From: Exophiala sp. HKRS030
Lineage: Eukaryota > Ascomycota > Eurotiomycetes > Chaetothyriales > Herpotrichiellaceae
NCBI GenBank assembly: GCA_023897205.1
Contig: JAHWDD010000005.1
Location: forward strand, 2,542,001 to 2,606,000
DNA length: 64,000 nt
Reading direction: 5' to 3'
Position numbers and translations under genes: made by a program. Below, piece after piece: positions 22,066 through 33,571 of the stretch; within the stretch, counting starts at the first letter, position 1; each line of letters begins with the position of its first letter. The notes beneath the pieces were generated by a model that was given only the letters and a program-made list of their open reading frames with translations, did no database searches and was not told where the DNA came from.

Positions 22066-24045
22066 ATGCCTGTGCAGATTGAGTGGGAGAAGATCCAGCC
22101 CAAGCTGAAATGGACCATCCTGAATCAGCAGAGGGGCTTCGCCGCCTGGGCTATCTTCACATCGATTGGGTCGATGATGTTGGGTAAGAAGAACTCAATG
22201 TCCTTTGCCCTCTTAGAGAAATGAACGCGACTGACTGGGCGCAGGTTTCGACTTTGGACTTTCTGGCACTCTCACGGCTTTTGGCCCGTTCAAGAAACAA
22301 TATGGTGAACCATATCCTAGTGTAGCGGGAGGTTATCTTATCCGAGCCCCCATTCAATCTGGATGGACAGGCGTGTCTACTGTCGGTGATATCGTAGGTA
22401 TCTTCATCTCAGGATACCTGCTCGACTGGGTCGGAAGAAAACACACCTTGGGCATTGGAGCAGTACTTACGGCGGCCGGTGTTGCGGTCCAGATCGGAGT
22501 TCAGACCTGGCGAGGATTTATGGTCGGCCGACTTGTCAATGGTGAGTTATCTAGCGCCCAGGTCGCCATTATTCAGTGCTGACTCCAACTTACAGCCATC
22601 GGGTTTGGTATTGTCTTCCTGGTCACGCCTGTTTTCATCGGAGAAGTGTGCCGGCCCGAGGTCAGAGGAACTTTTCTCTGTATCATCAACGGATCTATTG
22701 TCTTTGGGCAATTCCTTCTCGCATTGGCTGCCAACTTTTGTGCAAAGAGAACCGATAAGTGGTCCTACGAGATCATGATCATCCTGCAATTCGCCTTCTG
22801 CATCGTCTTGTTGGCCGGCTATCCATTTTTTCCAGACTCGCCATTCTACTTCCTGAACAAAAGTGAACCTGAGAAAGCCCGTAGATCGCTCAACAAAATC
22901 CACGGCAGTTCCGATCAGAGATTGATCGAGGCTGAGATGGTCCGACTGCAGGAAATGGTCAATACCACGAGGCATATGCAAGAGCTGGCCGGAGAATTAG
23001 GTCCTCCCATATTGCAAAGTTTCAAGGGGAAGAATTTGGTAAGAACCCATGCTGAACACGATCGTTGTTGCCTTTGCAGTATTACTCCAAGATTCAACTG
23101 ACTCTGTCGCCAGAAACGGACTCTGACCGCATGTTTGATGTCTGGTGCCCAACAATTGATCGGATCAGCCTTCGTTCTGGGGTACATCACCTATTTCATG
23201 GAACTTATCAACGTGTCCCACTTCTTCACCGTGTCGGTCGTGTTGTACGTCATTATGTTGCTGTCCAACATCTCGGCTTTCTTCGTGATTGAGTATGTTG
23301 GTCGGCGAAAGCTTCTCGTGTACGGAATCATTGGTCTCACCCTGACGGAATTGGTAAGCGTCTACGCATGCCCCTGGTGGCTACGACCTTGTGCTAATGC
23401 GCTCACAGCTTATGGGAATCATGGGCTGTGTTAGTGCCTCAGGCGCCATCTGGGTCATCCTTGTCAGCATCTTCCTCTGGGCTATCATCTACCAGATGAC
23501 TGTGGGTGCAGTGGGATTCGCCCTCGCTTCAGAAGTCCCGACACCAAGATTGCGTCCAGCAACGATGTCTTTGGTTGGTTTTAGCCAAGGTGCAACGTAA
23601 GTCTTTCGTAGCAACAACCCCCCTCCCCCTTCCCTTCCCCCCGGACGCTGAAAGCTAACGTTCAAGAAGTGGATGGCTGATTGGTTTCGTTGTCCCCTAC
23701 ATGATCAACCCCGACGCCGGAAATCTAGGTGCCAAAGTCGGCTTTGTTTTCTTTGGTCTGGGTGTTCCTCTGAGTATCGCCTTCTTCTTTCTTGTCCCAG
23801 AAACCAGGGGCCTCAGTTTTGAGGAGGTAAGTCTTTCTCTGCCACGTGGCTTCGAACCACAGCTGATCCGATACTAGATTGATCATCTCTACAACAACAA
23901 GGTCGCCCCGCGTAGATTCCAACAGATTATCATGGTAGAGCGAGAACGGGAGGCCGAACAGGGGGTCATGGGACACGGCAAGGCGGACGCAGCGGTGGTG
24001 AGTGAGGTTGAGAAATGCGCACCACCTCTAGGACAAGGTCCTTGA
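22066..24045 (+). CDS. MFS sugar porter (hexose/maltose-type), seven exons
   Basis: Exons 22066-22183, 22245-22541, 22596-23038, 23114-23353, 23409-23596, 23667-23826 and 23878-24045; about 537 residues. Sugar-porter signatures are all present: DFGLSGTLTAFGPF in the first loop, DWVGRKH after TM2, GRLVNAIGFGIVFLVTPVFI, the PDSPFYFLNKSEPEKAR central loop, EYVGRRKL, and PETRGLSFEEIDHLY after TM12. The last is completed across the final intron. Twelve membrane segments are expected, plasma membrane. The substrate could be a mono- or disaccharide; the neighbouring beta-mannosidase and regulator suggest mannose-containing sugars (inference). The start at 22066 precedes the cytosolic N-tail. Confidence 0.92.
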
Positions 24046-24965
24046 AGCAGACACCGGCCGCCGCGGTCGATGGCTCGAAGGGAAGAAGTAGGACGGAAAT
24101 TCCTACCGATGAAGATGCTGCATTACTTAGGACAACATCACATCGTGCGCGAGTGTAAGGCCATCGACAGTGGCCCGTAGTCGCTCTATTCGTCAATATG
24201 GAGAGATTCATTCTTGCTGCCTGCTATCATCCCTGGGCTTTTCCCTCGATGTCTCATGACTGTAGTGAATGTGAACCCTCCTTACCTAGGTAGGTATCAA
24301 GTGAATGTCTCGTTATTTACACCCTACATATATTTAATCCGGTGAAATTCCCCTCAACATTGATCGCCTTGATGGCCCAACTAGTAAGACTCACCACGTC
24401 GCAATGTGACTTTGTTACCAGTGGTTTGGAGGTGGGCTTATCCTTGGAAACCAGCTTAGTGGGATTAAACTGGGAGTCGGCTGCTTTCCATGACTACTGT
24501 AGCATCTCTACAAGTATTACGGAGTAATACGTTCCTCTAATGGAGTTGAGATTTGTGCATGGTCATAGTCGGGATAAGTATTAGGAGCGTTGACCGTTGG
24601 CAGACGGTCGGGGCTTCGAACCTTCAAATTTTTGTTTCTGGGGGAAATTTCTTTTCCTTTTCTTTTTTTGCAATGGCTTGTAGAGTTGTTGTCACTGGAG
24701 ACGTTTTTTACACTACCTACCAAAGCCGAACCGACACTCCGAAGTGGTGTTGAGTCCACTTCGAGGTACTCCATTCACACCGTTCACTAAGTCTACAATA
24801 CTCCATACAGAGTGCTGGGTCCTCATGTCTGGCGAATTGTAGTTGTACTCGATTACTAGCGCCAGAATCAGCGTCGATGTCGGCACTCAGGACGTTATCA
24901 AGGCTTTGTGGCCTTGCAAGCCATCAAAAATCAGTGTTCCAACATCATAGCCATTCTCTCTGAAC
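24046..24965. other. Intergenic region with inverted repeat
   Basis: 920 bp. It includes CCTAGGTAGGTAT near 24283-24296 and GTATTAC-GGA-GTAATAC at 24514-24530, a 7-bp inverted repeat around the TACGGAGTA element. No gene supported: the short frames 24342-24527 and 24553-24790 lack features. Confidence 0.5.
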
Positions 24966-25793
24966 ATGTCTTTGCCAATAGTTTACCCTACCGCCGACGG
25001 CCCCGGTCGACTTCTCGAGATATGCTCATTTCGAAAAAGCGACATTCCCGAGTCTCAAGTATGTACAATCCGAAACGTGTAGTGTGTGTGGTTTAGCACC
25101 CATGCTGACATGTTCCCAGTTCCGCGAGGTTTTTAGAGGCATAATGCAAAAGGTCAGCACCTTCGACGTGGCTCGCCAGAACTCGCTCGGAACCAGAGAA
25201 GGCGACGAGCGCCAGGCCGTCCTCGCGGCAGACTGGACATCTTCAGAGGATAAGGATGCGTTTATAAACAGTAAGTCAGCCCAGCTGGTCTCATTGTTGT
25301 TGGTTCGTTAACTGACACCGAATGCCAGCTGAACAATTCAACTCGGTGAAGCCACTGTTTGGGCAGCTCATCAACACTGAGGATGCAAAATGGGCATGGT
25401 AAGATCCATTTGCGATACCTATAACCGTAAGGACCAGAAGGATCGTATATGATACTGACGAATGAACCGCATAGTCACCATCTCATTCTGCCAGGAGCTT
25501 CGGCAAAGACGCCTCAATCGGCAATGTACGGCATCTCGTATTTGGATGTTCCTGTCCCATTACAGGCCGACTTCGCAAAGGCCCTTGACGAGACCATCCA
25601 TGTCGTAGACAAGGGAAGCTACGACTTCATTACCGTCGCAGCTTCGCGAGAAGACGCCGAAGTTATTGTCGTCTTCACGGGCTTCCCAAGTGCAGGAGCT
25701 GCGGAGAAGGTGGGAATTCAACTAGATGAAGCAACCAAGACATTCTCGAAGAGTACCACCACGTATTACGCAAAGATGGAGAAACAATACTAG
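24966..25793 (+). CDS. Two-module ABM-like (dimeric alpha/beta-barrel) protein, four exons
   Basis: Exons 24966-25058, 25120-25270, 25329-25398 and 25475-25793; about 210 residues. All borders are GT-AG with frame continuity. The N-terminal half (GRLLEICSFRKSDIPESQ, FREVFRGIMQKV, AADWTSSEDKDAFINTEQF) and the C-terminal half (MYGISYLDVPVPLQADFAKAL, VIVVFTGFPSAGAAEKVG) each show strand-helix-strand patterning like ABM or stress-responsive A/B barrel modules, suggesting a tandem pseudo-dimer. No catalytic residues recognised. Function unknown. It is unrelated in sequence to the single-module protein at 9334-9726 as far as I can judge by eye. Confidence 0.65.
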
Positions 25794-26167
25794 AGTTTCA
25801 GATCTTGGATGAGCATGAGGCTATCGGGGACAGTTTGTCTATGGCGTACTCGTATTAGCGTCACATAAGTGGTTTGCTACGGCCTCGATAGAGCGGCATC
25901 ACCTCAGGCTAAAAGTAGAATAGATCTAGATATTCTTTTCAAGTACTCGTGTAGTATGTATCTACCAGACTGCGATTCCAGGAACAAAAGATCGGCCTCA
26001 TACCAGCGCATTCAGCCATCGTCCTCCTCGATTTACTCACTCGAACTCTCACGAAGTTTTCCTTAGATCATACTATTCGGTCTAATCTCCTATTGTCGGT
26101 CGGTGCCGTCATCATTTCTTACCGAAACCAAGCCCGCACTGAACCCAACTTGACAGCCATCGCCGCG
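25794..26167. promoter_or_regulatory. Region upstream of PRP28
   Basis: 374 bp holding the 3' UTR of the ABM-like gene and the PRP28 promoter/leader. The open frame extends upstream to 26093 but without an ATG, so 26168 is the first usable start. Confidence 0.45.
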
Positions 26168-28594
26168 ATGGCGACTGGAATGGTGAACGGCCACGATATT
26201 GACGTCCCTGCGCCTCCTGTTGACCCTATATCAAGACCACAGACTCCTCCACCTCCTCCATCAACACTTGCACCCCCTCCACCTCCCCCGTCAGATCTTG
26301 CCCCTCCGCCACCTCCACCCACTGCCAACGGGGCCGCCGTCAAGAAGAAAGGATGGGGCGCCTCGACGAAGCCGAAGACACAACCTCTCTCCGTGGAAGA
26401 TCTTCTCAAAAAGAAACGGGAAGCTGATTTGGCGGCGAGTAAACCCAAGTTCCTTTCCCGCGCCGAGCGCGAGCGACTAGCCTTGGAGAAACGTGCGAAC
26501 GAAGTCGAAGCGGCCGCCCGCTCCAAATCTCAGAACGGCCATAATGGAACCACGCCTGTCGAGCCGCCCAAAGAGACCGGGCGGTCAAAGTCATCTGTAG
26601 CGCCGACCGGGCCAAGGGCTTTTCGCAACGGCGATGTACCTACTGGCCCAAGTGCAATGCGATCTCGAGAGCACAACAAAGGTGTTGATTTTACTCCGCC
26701 TACGGCTCCCAAGTCCATATCGTTCGGCGCAGACTCGAGAACGCAGAAGCGACAAGCGGTTGATGATCGAAATGGGAAAGCAGAGGTGGACCTGATTCGT
26801 CAAAGGTATATGGGCGCAGAGACCAATATTTCGACCTTCTCGGCCTCGAAAAAGAGACGTCGTACGACAGAGAAGAAGTTCAACTTTGAATGGAACGCCG
26901 AAGAAGATACCACGCCTGACTACAACCCTATATACAACGAGCGAGCTCAACCGACCTTCTTTGGTCGCGGTCGCCTTGGTGGCTTCGACCAACAGGCCGC
27001 GGATGAAGCCGCCCGTAAATACGCCGAAGCCCTGCAGTCCAGAGACACCGAGGCTGGTGCGGCGCGAGCACAGGAAATTCTGGAGATGGAGCGAAGACGA
27101 AAAGAAGAGTCTAGTCGTATGGCAGTCGACAAGCACTGGAGTGAGAAGAGGCTCGATCAGATGCGCGAGCGTGACTGGCGAATATTCAAGGAAGATTTCA
27201 ACATCAGTACTAAAGGAGGCGGCATACCGAACCCGATGCGTAATTGGAAGGAATCAGGACTCCCACGACGTCTGCTCGATATTATCGATCAAGTAGGCTA
27301 CACGGATCCTTCTGCAATTCAACGAGCCGCCATCCCCATCGCTCTCCAGAACCGCGACCTTATTGGTGTTGCTGTTACTGGATCTGGTAAAACGGCGGCT
27401 TTCTTGCTTCCTCTCCTGGTATACATCGCCGAGCTTCCGCGACTGGATGAAGATGAATGGCGGAGAAATAACGGTCCCTACGCCATCATCCTGGCGCCGA
27501 CACGTGAATTGGCACAGCAAATCGAGATAGAAGCTCGCAAATTCGCATCACCGCTGGGTTTCACGGTCGTATCGATCGTCGGTGGCCACTCCATCGAGGA
27601 ACAGGCCTACAATCTACGCAATGGCGCCGAAATCATCATCGCCACCCCAGGTCGTTTGGTGGATTGCATTGACCGACGCATCATCGTCCTCGAGCAGTGC
27701 TGCTACGTCATTATGGATGAAGCGGATCGCATGATCGATCTAGGTTTCGAAGAGCCCGTCAACAGGATCCTCGACGCGTTGCCGGTGACCAACGAGAAAC
27801 CGGACACGGATGACGCCGAGGATGGCAGAGCCATGTCCCGTCATCTAGGTGGCAAAGAACGATACCGCCAGACGATGATGTACACGGCCACCATGCCTGC
27901 CGCCGTCGAGCGCATCGCACGCAAGTACCTCCGGCGCCCGGCCATTGTGACTATCGGCAACATTGGCGAGGCGGTCGACACGGTGGAACAGCGGGTCGAA
28001 TTTGTGTCGGGCGAAGACAAGCGGAAGAAACGACTCAATGAGATCCTCCGGTCTGGCGAATTCAGGCCTCCAATCATCGTCTTTGTCAACATCAAGCGCA
28101 ACTGCGACGCCGTCGCCAGGGACATCAAGACCATGGGCTTCAGCTCCGTCACATTACACGGTTCCAAGACGCAAGAGCAGCGTGAGGCTGCATTGCAGTC
28201 TGTCCGTGACGGCAAGACGGATGTCCTTGTCGCCACTGATCTCGCGGGTCGTGGTATCGACGTGCCCGACGTCAGTCTTGTCGTCAATTTCAACATGGCC
28301 ACCAACATCGAGTCCTACACCCATCGTATCGGTCGTACCGGTCGTGCGGGCAAGAGTGGTGTCGCCATCACGTTCCTGGGCAATGAAGACAACGACGTAC
28401 TGTATGACCTCAAGCAGATGCTCATGAAGAGTAGCATATCCAGAGTGCCGGAGGATCTCAGGAAGCATGAAGCGGCGCAGCAAAAGAGTCAGCGCGGTGG
28501 TCATGGTGGTGGCGGTGGTGGTAAGAAGGGTATCACGGCCAGTGACGAGAGCGGTGGATTTGGTGGGAAGGGTGGTGGAGGTGGTGGATGGTAA
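26168..28594 (+). CDS. PRP28: DEAD-box pre-mRNA splicing helicase PRP28 (DDX23 family)
   Basis: Single exon, 808 residues from the first in-frame ATG. The N-terminal tail is low-complexity: proline runs (PPPPPP) at about residues 30-55, then a charged region with WGASTKPKTQPLSVEDLLKK and RYMGAETNISTFSASKKRRR, which is typical of Prp28. The helicase core has the Q-motif region (GYTDPSAIQRAAIPIALQNR), Walker A AVTGSGKT, PTRELAQQ, TPGRL, DEAD in MDEADRM, TAT in YTATMPA, ATDLAGRGIDVPDV and HRIGRTGRAG. The C-terminus is Gly-rich. Prp28 exchanges U1 for U6 at the 5' splice site during spliceosome activation; nuclear. The insert between motifs II and III (EKPDTDDAEDGRAMSRHLGG) is usual in fungal homologues. 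Confidence 0.95.
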   Translation: MATGMVNGHDIDVPAPPVDPISRPQTPPPPPSTLAPPPPPPSDLAPPPPPPTANGAAVKKKGWGASTKPKTQPLSVEDLLKKKREADLAASKPKFLSRAERERLALEKRANEVEAAARSKSQNGHNGTTPVEPPKETGRSKSSVAPTGPRAFRNGDVPTGPSAMRSREHNKGVDFTPPTAPKSISFGADSRTQKRQAVDDRNGKAEVDLIRQRYMGAETNISTFSASKKRRRTTEKKFNFEWNAEEDTTPDYNPIYNERAQPTFFGRGRLGGFDQQAADEAARKYAEALQSRDTEAGAARAQEILEMERRRKEESSRMAVDKHWSEKRLDQMRERDWRIFKEDFNISTKGGGIPNPMRNWKESGLPRRLLDIIDQVGYTDPSAIQRAAIPIALQNRDLIGVAVTGSGKTAAFLLPLLVYIAELPRLDEDEWRRNNGPYAIILAPTRELAQQIEIEARKFASPLGFTVVSIVGGHSIEEQAYNLRNGAEIIIATPGRLVDCIDRRIIVLEQCCYVIMDEADRMIDLGFEEPVNRILDALPVTNEKPDTDDAEDGRAMSRHLGGKERYRQTMMYTATMPAAVERIARKYLRRPAIVTIGNIGEAVDTVEQRVEFVSGEDKRKKRLNEILRSGEFRPPIIVFVNIKRNCDAVARDIKTMGFSSVTLHGSKTQEQREAALQSVRDGKTDVLVATDLAGRGIDVPDVSLVVNFNMATNIESYTHRIGRTGRAGKSGVAITFLGNEDNDVLYDLKQMLMKSSISRVPEDLRKHEAAQQKSQRGGHGGGGGGKKGITASDESGGFGGKGGGGGGW

Positions 28595-28845
28595 ATCGAC
28601 GAGCAAGCAGCGCACGCAATCAGGTAGTCAAGCAGACCTATGTAAAAGTAAAGCATCATGGACTGGTGAGCCATGTATTCACTCATGTTGTACATACTTC
28701 CTACGAAGAGTGAGCACAGAAAATTGCCTGCTCGATGATCTTCCACAATTCAACCGAATCCTATTTTGGGGGGGGGTTCAAGAAACAAACCACAAGCTAG
28801 AAAGATCAAGCGCCTCTGGGGCACTGGCACGGACGTGTCAGGGTT

Positions 28846-30900
28846 CTACTCTTGTTGCAAGGAAGGCATGTGAGCCAGCAATCCCGTCAACAGGGCTGTG
28901 TACCGTCTGGCCGAAGGGTTGTTGTGCCTGCCGAGCCGGTCCAGCATGTCGCGGGCCTTCCAGACCGCCACGACGCTCTCCCGCACCGTGGCCTTTTTCG
29001 GGGAAGGGGACGCGATGAAAAAGGCCAGTATGTTGGTGGCGTACGCGAGGCTGTACAGCACGAGATAAAAAGGTTCGTGAAGCATGCCGTTGTTTTGGAG
29101 CACCTCGCACAGGTAGATGGCCTGCATGGCGGAACGGATGCAGGCCGACCCGTACTCGTACCCGCGCAGGTCGAACCTCGAGTCCTGCCCGTCGCGGCCC
29201 AAATGGTGCAGGAACGGCCGGTAGAGGATGATCTGGGCCACGGCGTGCCACAGCCTCAGCATGAGTTGGGCCCGGAGGGCGCCGGGCTCGGGCTCGGACG
29301 TCTCCTCCATCACGGCCGGGAGGCGGTCGTACCAGTCTTGGATCTCGGCCTCGTGCATGGCGACGACGTCGTCACGTTCCGTGTATTTCTGGCTGGTGTC
29401 GTCGTTTCGAGACGTCGCCGACAGAAGTCGCGAATTCCCTATCCTGGCCAGGATGCCATTGAGTTTCTGACACAGGACAGTCTCGGCGATGGATTCGGCA
29501 GGATGGCGTAGAGGAAACCCGTCACCTCCCAAGTCGGGCAGGACCTCGTCTTCATCATCATCATCATCTTCTTCTTCTTCTTCCAAAATCGATGGTGTAG
29601 GCTTCACATCCGTCTCACTTCTCACAACCTTGGGCAATCCCAGTAAGCTGGCCAGGTACGTGTCCATCATATCCATGACGGCGAAGACCCGACGCCGTTG
29701 CAAGGCTTCGTCAACCGGAACGTCTTCTGGTCTTGGGTTGGAGATGTGCATGCCCATGCAGAACGCGGCGGAAAGACCTGTCGCCAAACACGAGTGTGCC
29801 TTGGATATCATGGATACCGACAAAAGGTATCGCGCGTGGTAGACAATGGCTCGCAAGGAGTCGAGAGTGTAGAAGTCCGCACTCTGGACCATTCTGCGAC
29901 TGGATTGGAAATACGTGAAACTAAGCCGAACAAGTTAGCAAGAAATAAGAGTAATCAATGGATCGTGAATGCTTCAATCATGCAACTAGGCAAGTTCAAA
30001 GAAATCTTACCCTTTTGGATTGGTGGCGTCTGTTGCCTGATGGCTTTCGATCCCGCTCGGCGTCGTTGAGTATCGCCGGCCAAGTGCCACCAAGGAATAG
30101 ACCAACGCCAGGGACTGTTGCTGGGCATTGGAGTAGTCCTCGGGATCCGTGTCATACAAGTTGTCGAGTTGCCGGGACAAAAGTGCGTGATCCAAGCAAT
30201 CGTGGCAGATGAGGGCTGTCCTACACGCCAGGGAAATGTCCGCTCTCACCTGGTCCTTGGAGGGCAGACAGGTCGCGACGCGTCTATAACTTTCTCCCGA
30301 GAGCTTGTGAGGACCTAGTGTAAGGTCATGGAAAGCCTCGACAAGTTCCCTACCAGGCGACGACGAGGTCGGTGATGGCTGAACTTCCCACAGCAGCGAT
30401 CGTCCCAGGGATCGGAGAACGCTCAGGCCCCCGAACCGGCCATAAAAGATGGTCGAAGATACATTGGGCAAATGAACGTAGTAGTCATCTTCCGGTCCGA
30501 TAAGCATATCGATACTATGATGCTCTTGTGCTGAAGCATTTTTGATTCTCAAAGGTCAGTCGCAACTGCTACCACTTGCGGGACTGGCATTGTTTTGCAG
30601 ATCAAAAAAACGGGGGACGGGGACTTCACCTGAGCTGGACTGCGGTTGGCCTTGTGACTGACTCTGTAATACAGAAATCTGCTCTTCGAGATGACGCGTG
30701 TACGAGAGAGTCGATTTACGATTAAAACGACTACCGTAAGTGCACTGGACACTGCTTTTGAGACAACGCTCGCAGGGCTGTTGGCCATCGCATTTCACGC
30801 GCCGACGTCGACACGTGTCGCATGCGAACCCATGCGGGCGGGGACTTCGTATCCGTTCGGATTCATTGTGTGCAGCGGCATGGGATGAATCGAGATCCAT
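28846..30900 (-). CDS. Zn2Cys6 transcription factor, XlnR-like middle domain, three exons
   Basis: Exons 30900-30573, 30530-30011 and 29920-28846; about 640 residues. The zinc cluster FACDTCRRRRVKCDGQQPCERC lies at about residues 25-50, with spacing C-x2-C-x6-C-x5-C-x2-C-x6-C and a strongly basic loop. A coiled-coil-like linker follows (YTRHLEEQISVLQSQ). The Fungal_trans domain is in exons 2-3 (FTYFQSSRRMVQSADFYTLDSLRAIVYHARYL, then LQRRRVFAVMDMMDTYLASLLGLP); an acidic run (EEEEEDDDDDEDE) lies between, at about residue 370. The first intron is very short (about 42 bp; the donor could also be 3 nt earlier). Targets unknown; genes with this plan act in carbon, nitrogen or drug-response regulation. 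Confidence 0.87.
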
Positions 30901-32401
30901 ATCAGTAGAGGCAGTACTGTATGCAATCGCCGATGTTGCGAGATGGGCAAAAAAAAGACGGTGACTTCCCGTCGCTATCGTCTCAAACGGGTGACAAGGG
31001 AAACCAAACCGGCTCGGTTATGGTAGAACTCTTCAAGGCGCGAAGCTAGTCGAGGATCCTGGTAGTTGAAAACCGGTACGGATAAGCTGCTCGTAATACC
31101 CATTTTTGTAGGTGTATATGGCATCGAAAAAATGGCCTCGAAAAGCGGGTCAGCCTTATGGTGCTGATAGGGGTCGTCCAAGTGACATTTAAAGACGCAC
31201 ATATGTTACTCGGTAGCAGAGTACCCTCACGGATATGAGTCCCGACAGGGAGTTGATTCTTTGAGCTTCGTCGGAAGAATGGCACGGGTACTTGTAGATC
31301 GCCAGCGGTTGAGAGATTTCTTTTGACGTTGTCGATAAACGGCTCGGTTATGGCCTACAATACAATACAATCTCAGCGACCGTCGGCTATGGAATGTGGG
31401 TCGCAAGGCTGGCGTTCCCTACTGCTTGCCACTCTGCATGAGAAAGGCTTAACAGCCATAACAAATCATCTACCGTGTACTTTCGTCAGTGTTGACACCT
31501 TTTCTTGGGCCGAGATATCCTTTCCTCCGAGATCGACATGAGTGAAGATGGCAAATCACTCATACTCGTACTCGAAGCTTCACTCTGCTCGGTAAGAGTT
31601 CCCCGAGCACACAGTCTCGTAACTTTCGCTCTTTGCATTAGCTTCAATCCAACGCCCGCTTAGTAACTTGCCCACGTCCCTCTTTTCGCTGGGCGAGTAT
31701 GTATATCAGGTCTAGCAGCTTCGCACTACTCGCCTCGAGCTGAGCAATCCGATATTGAGTTACGAGGCCATATACAAGGTGGCATCTTGAACCCCTGCCT
31801 GTTTCCTAATCCTACTAGATTACTTGACCGTCAACGGCCCACAGATGTGTTTTCCCACCGGTGTACGGAGCATCTGCACTTACTTATCTCTACGCCTATT
31901 GACCCTTTCGATGGTTACATATTTCAACTCGCTCCCACTGACGAGACTGTCATTGCAGATCGGAGATCTCCATCGCCCCCTTTCCGTCATATGCTCTATT
32001 AAGTTCGATCCATGGCAACCTTGAGTGGTTAGGCATCATCAGTGACAACGGTGGCCTGCCTTACCAAGCCCATCCTCGCTCTCGTTGGAATAGGAACAAG
32101 AACGTGCCGATACCCTGGGCGACGTTTCCAAGGCTCAACCGTTCAGAATGTGGCTCCTGTCTCAGGCCGTGCTTTCACCTAGCATGAAGCCCAACAAATA
32201 TCCAAGAACGAGCCTTGTTGGTTGGTTGGTTCCGGTTATTTTCAACCGTATATCACCACTTATTAAAAGCTCGCTTAAAAGCTCGCCGCTTTCTCGGGGG
32301 ATATAAGGTATATGATCCCTCTACCATACCGGCTTTGCACACTCGTACTGATCGACTGTTCACGTTTCAGGCAGCACAAAGTTCTTATTAACCAGCCTTG
32401 G
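30901..32401. other. Long intergenic region upstream of bZIP gene
   Basis: About 1.5 kb. It contains GTTG repeats (about 32218-32234), a tandem TTAAAAGCTCGC pair (about 32264-32287) and an ATATAAGG box (32301-32308). A GT-AG pair (about 32309 to 32370) with a TACTGATC branch-like sequence suggests a possible 5' intron of the bZIP gene. No gene supported. Confidence 0.5.
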
Positions 32402-33049
32402 ATGCGAGTATACAAATTTGTCGATATGAATTACTCGACGACAGACGCCTCGGGTATGGCAATGAAGTCATCTGTCTTGAACTTCCAGGACAGCGACTTG
32501 CTCTGGAGTATAGACGCCCACATCGAGGACAATACGGTGGTGCCTTCCTCCAACCAACTCCTGTCAGTCTCCGCCGAGATAGCAGCACATCCTTTGACCG
32601 AGCTGTCGGCGCTGCATCCCAGCTTCTGTTTCAGTTCGACACAGATGCAACCAGTAAACCGACCTGACCATGACTCTCCTGCATCGTCGTCATCTCCAAG
32701 TATTTCCTACGAACAGCTTCAATACGGGAGGGAGAAACAGAGACCTGGGATAAGATCAAAGCGACTCAACGACACAACTACAAAAGAAGAAGAAGATTTT
32801 GAGATTCCGACCACAGATGATTGGATAAAGTCCAAACAGCGCAGAAGGGAGCAGAACCGGAATGCACAACGAGCACATCGACGGCGGAAAGAGGCACAAA
32901 TTGAGTCTCTCAACGCCGAACTAGAGATTGTTCGGAGCGAAAAGGAAGACCTCAAAAAGTTGTCTAGCGATCAGCGTCAGGAAATCGTGCAGCTAAAGTC
33001 TCGTATATCTCAACTTGCAAACCAGCTCAAGACCTTGTGCCTGAGCTGA
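32402..33049 (+). CDS. bZIP transcription factor (Yap/AP-1-like basic region)
   Basis: The frame is open from an ATG at 32312, but that ATG lies just after a TATA-like box and inside a possible 5' intron, so I prefer ATG 32402 (or 32426, MNYSTTD); about 215 residues. The basic region KQRRREQNRNAQRAHRRRKE matches the fungal Yap-type signature (N-x2-AQR-x-FR) except that the usual Phe is His. It is followed by heptads ESLNAELEIVRSEKEDL and VQLKSRISQLANQLKTL forming the zipper, which ends at the C-terminus. There is no cysteine-rich domain of oxidative-stress Yap1. The N-terminus is Ser-rich and acidic (probable activation region). It could be an Ap1-like or secondary-metabolism bZIP. Co-directional with the FUSC-type membrane gene downstream. 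Confidence 0.8.
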   Translation: MRVYKFVDMNYSTTDASGMAMKSSVLNFQDSDLLWSIDAHIEDNTVVPSSNQLLSVSAEIAAHPLTELSALHPSFCFSSTQMQPVNRPDHDSPASSSSPSISYEQLQYGREKQRPGIRSKRLNDTTTKEEEDFEIPTTDDWIKSKQRRREQNRNAQRAHRRRKEAQIESLNAELEIVRSEKEDLKKLSSDQRQEIVQLKSRISQLANQLKTLCLS

Positions 33050-33571
33050 TGACGGTTCAACGGAAGTCATTCATAGCGTTCTTGTTTGTTAAATTTGACC
33101 TCAATTCTAAGTGTTTCTACACAGGGCACCACCGTGTCGAAGGAAGTTGAAGATCATGCAATCGACCTAATGATAATGTTTGTTGTTTCCTTCCCATTGT
33201 AGATGTTCCAAAAGTAGAATCAAGTCAACAGTGCCCATTATATGCTTCTGTAATTTCAAGCTTCGAGAATGAGATCATTTTCTTGCTTCCTGGCTGATCG
33301 TGCCTTGATCATGTCAACTTGAGTTCAGGACGATAGCGGAGCCAAACGATTGTCCCTTGGATGCCAGCCATGTGGCAAGCCCTTTTTCACTGCCAGGTCA
33401 CTTCCGATATAGCCGGGACGACAATGCAACTGTCCCTTGACGCCTCCCGAAGGGGCTCTTATAGGGGCGGCCCATGGTCTTTCGATCCATAAAAGTCGGG
33501 ACCTTGAACTCACTCAGCTTCTCGAGACGATCTTGATTCTCTCTCCCCTGGCGTGGGCGGTTCCCTCCCAG
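33050..33571. other. Intergenic region between bZIP and FUSC-like genes
   Basis: 522 bp. The FUSC-like frame is open back to 33437 but without an ATG, so a small upstream exon or the ATG at 33572 must serve as start. Otherwise nothing recognised. Confidence 0.45.

Noticed and set aside
26118..26526. Minus-strand Gly-rich frame opposite the PRP28 N-terminus
   Set aside because: Simply the complement of the proline-rich codons; no independent support.
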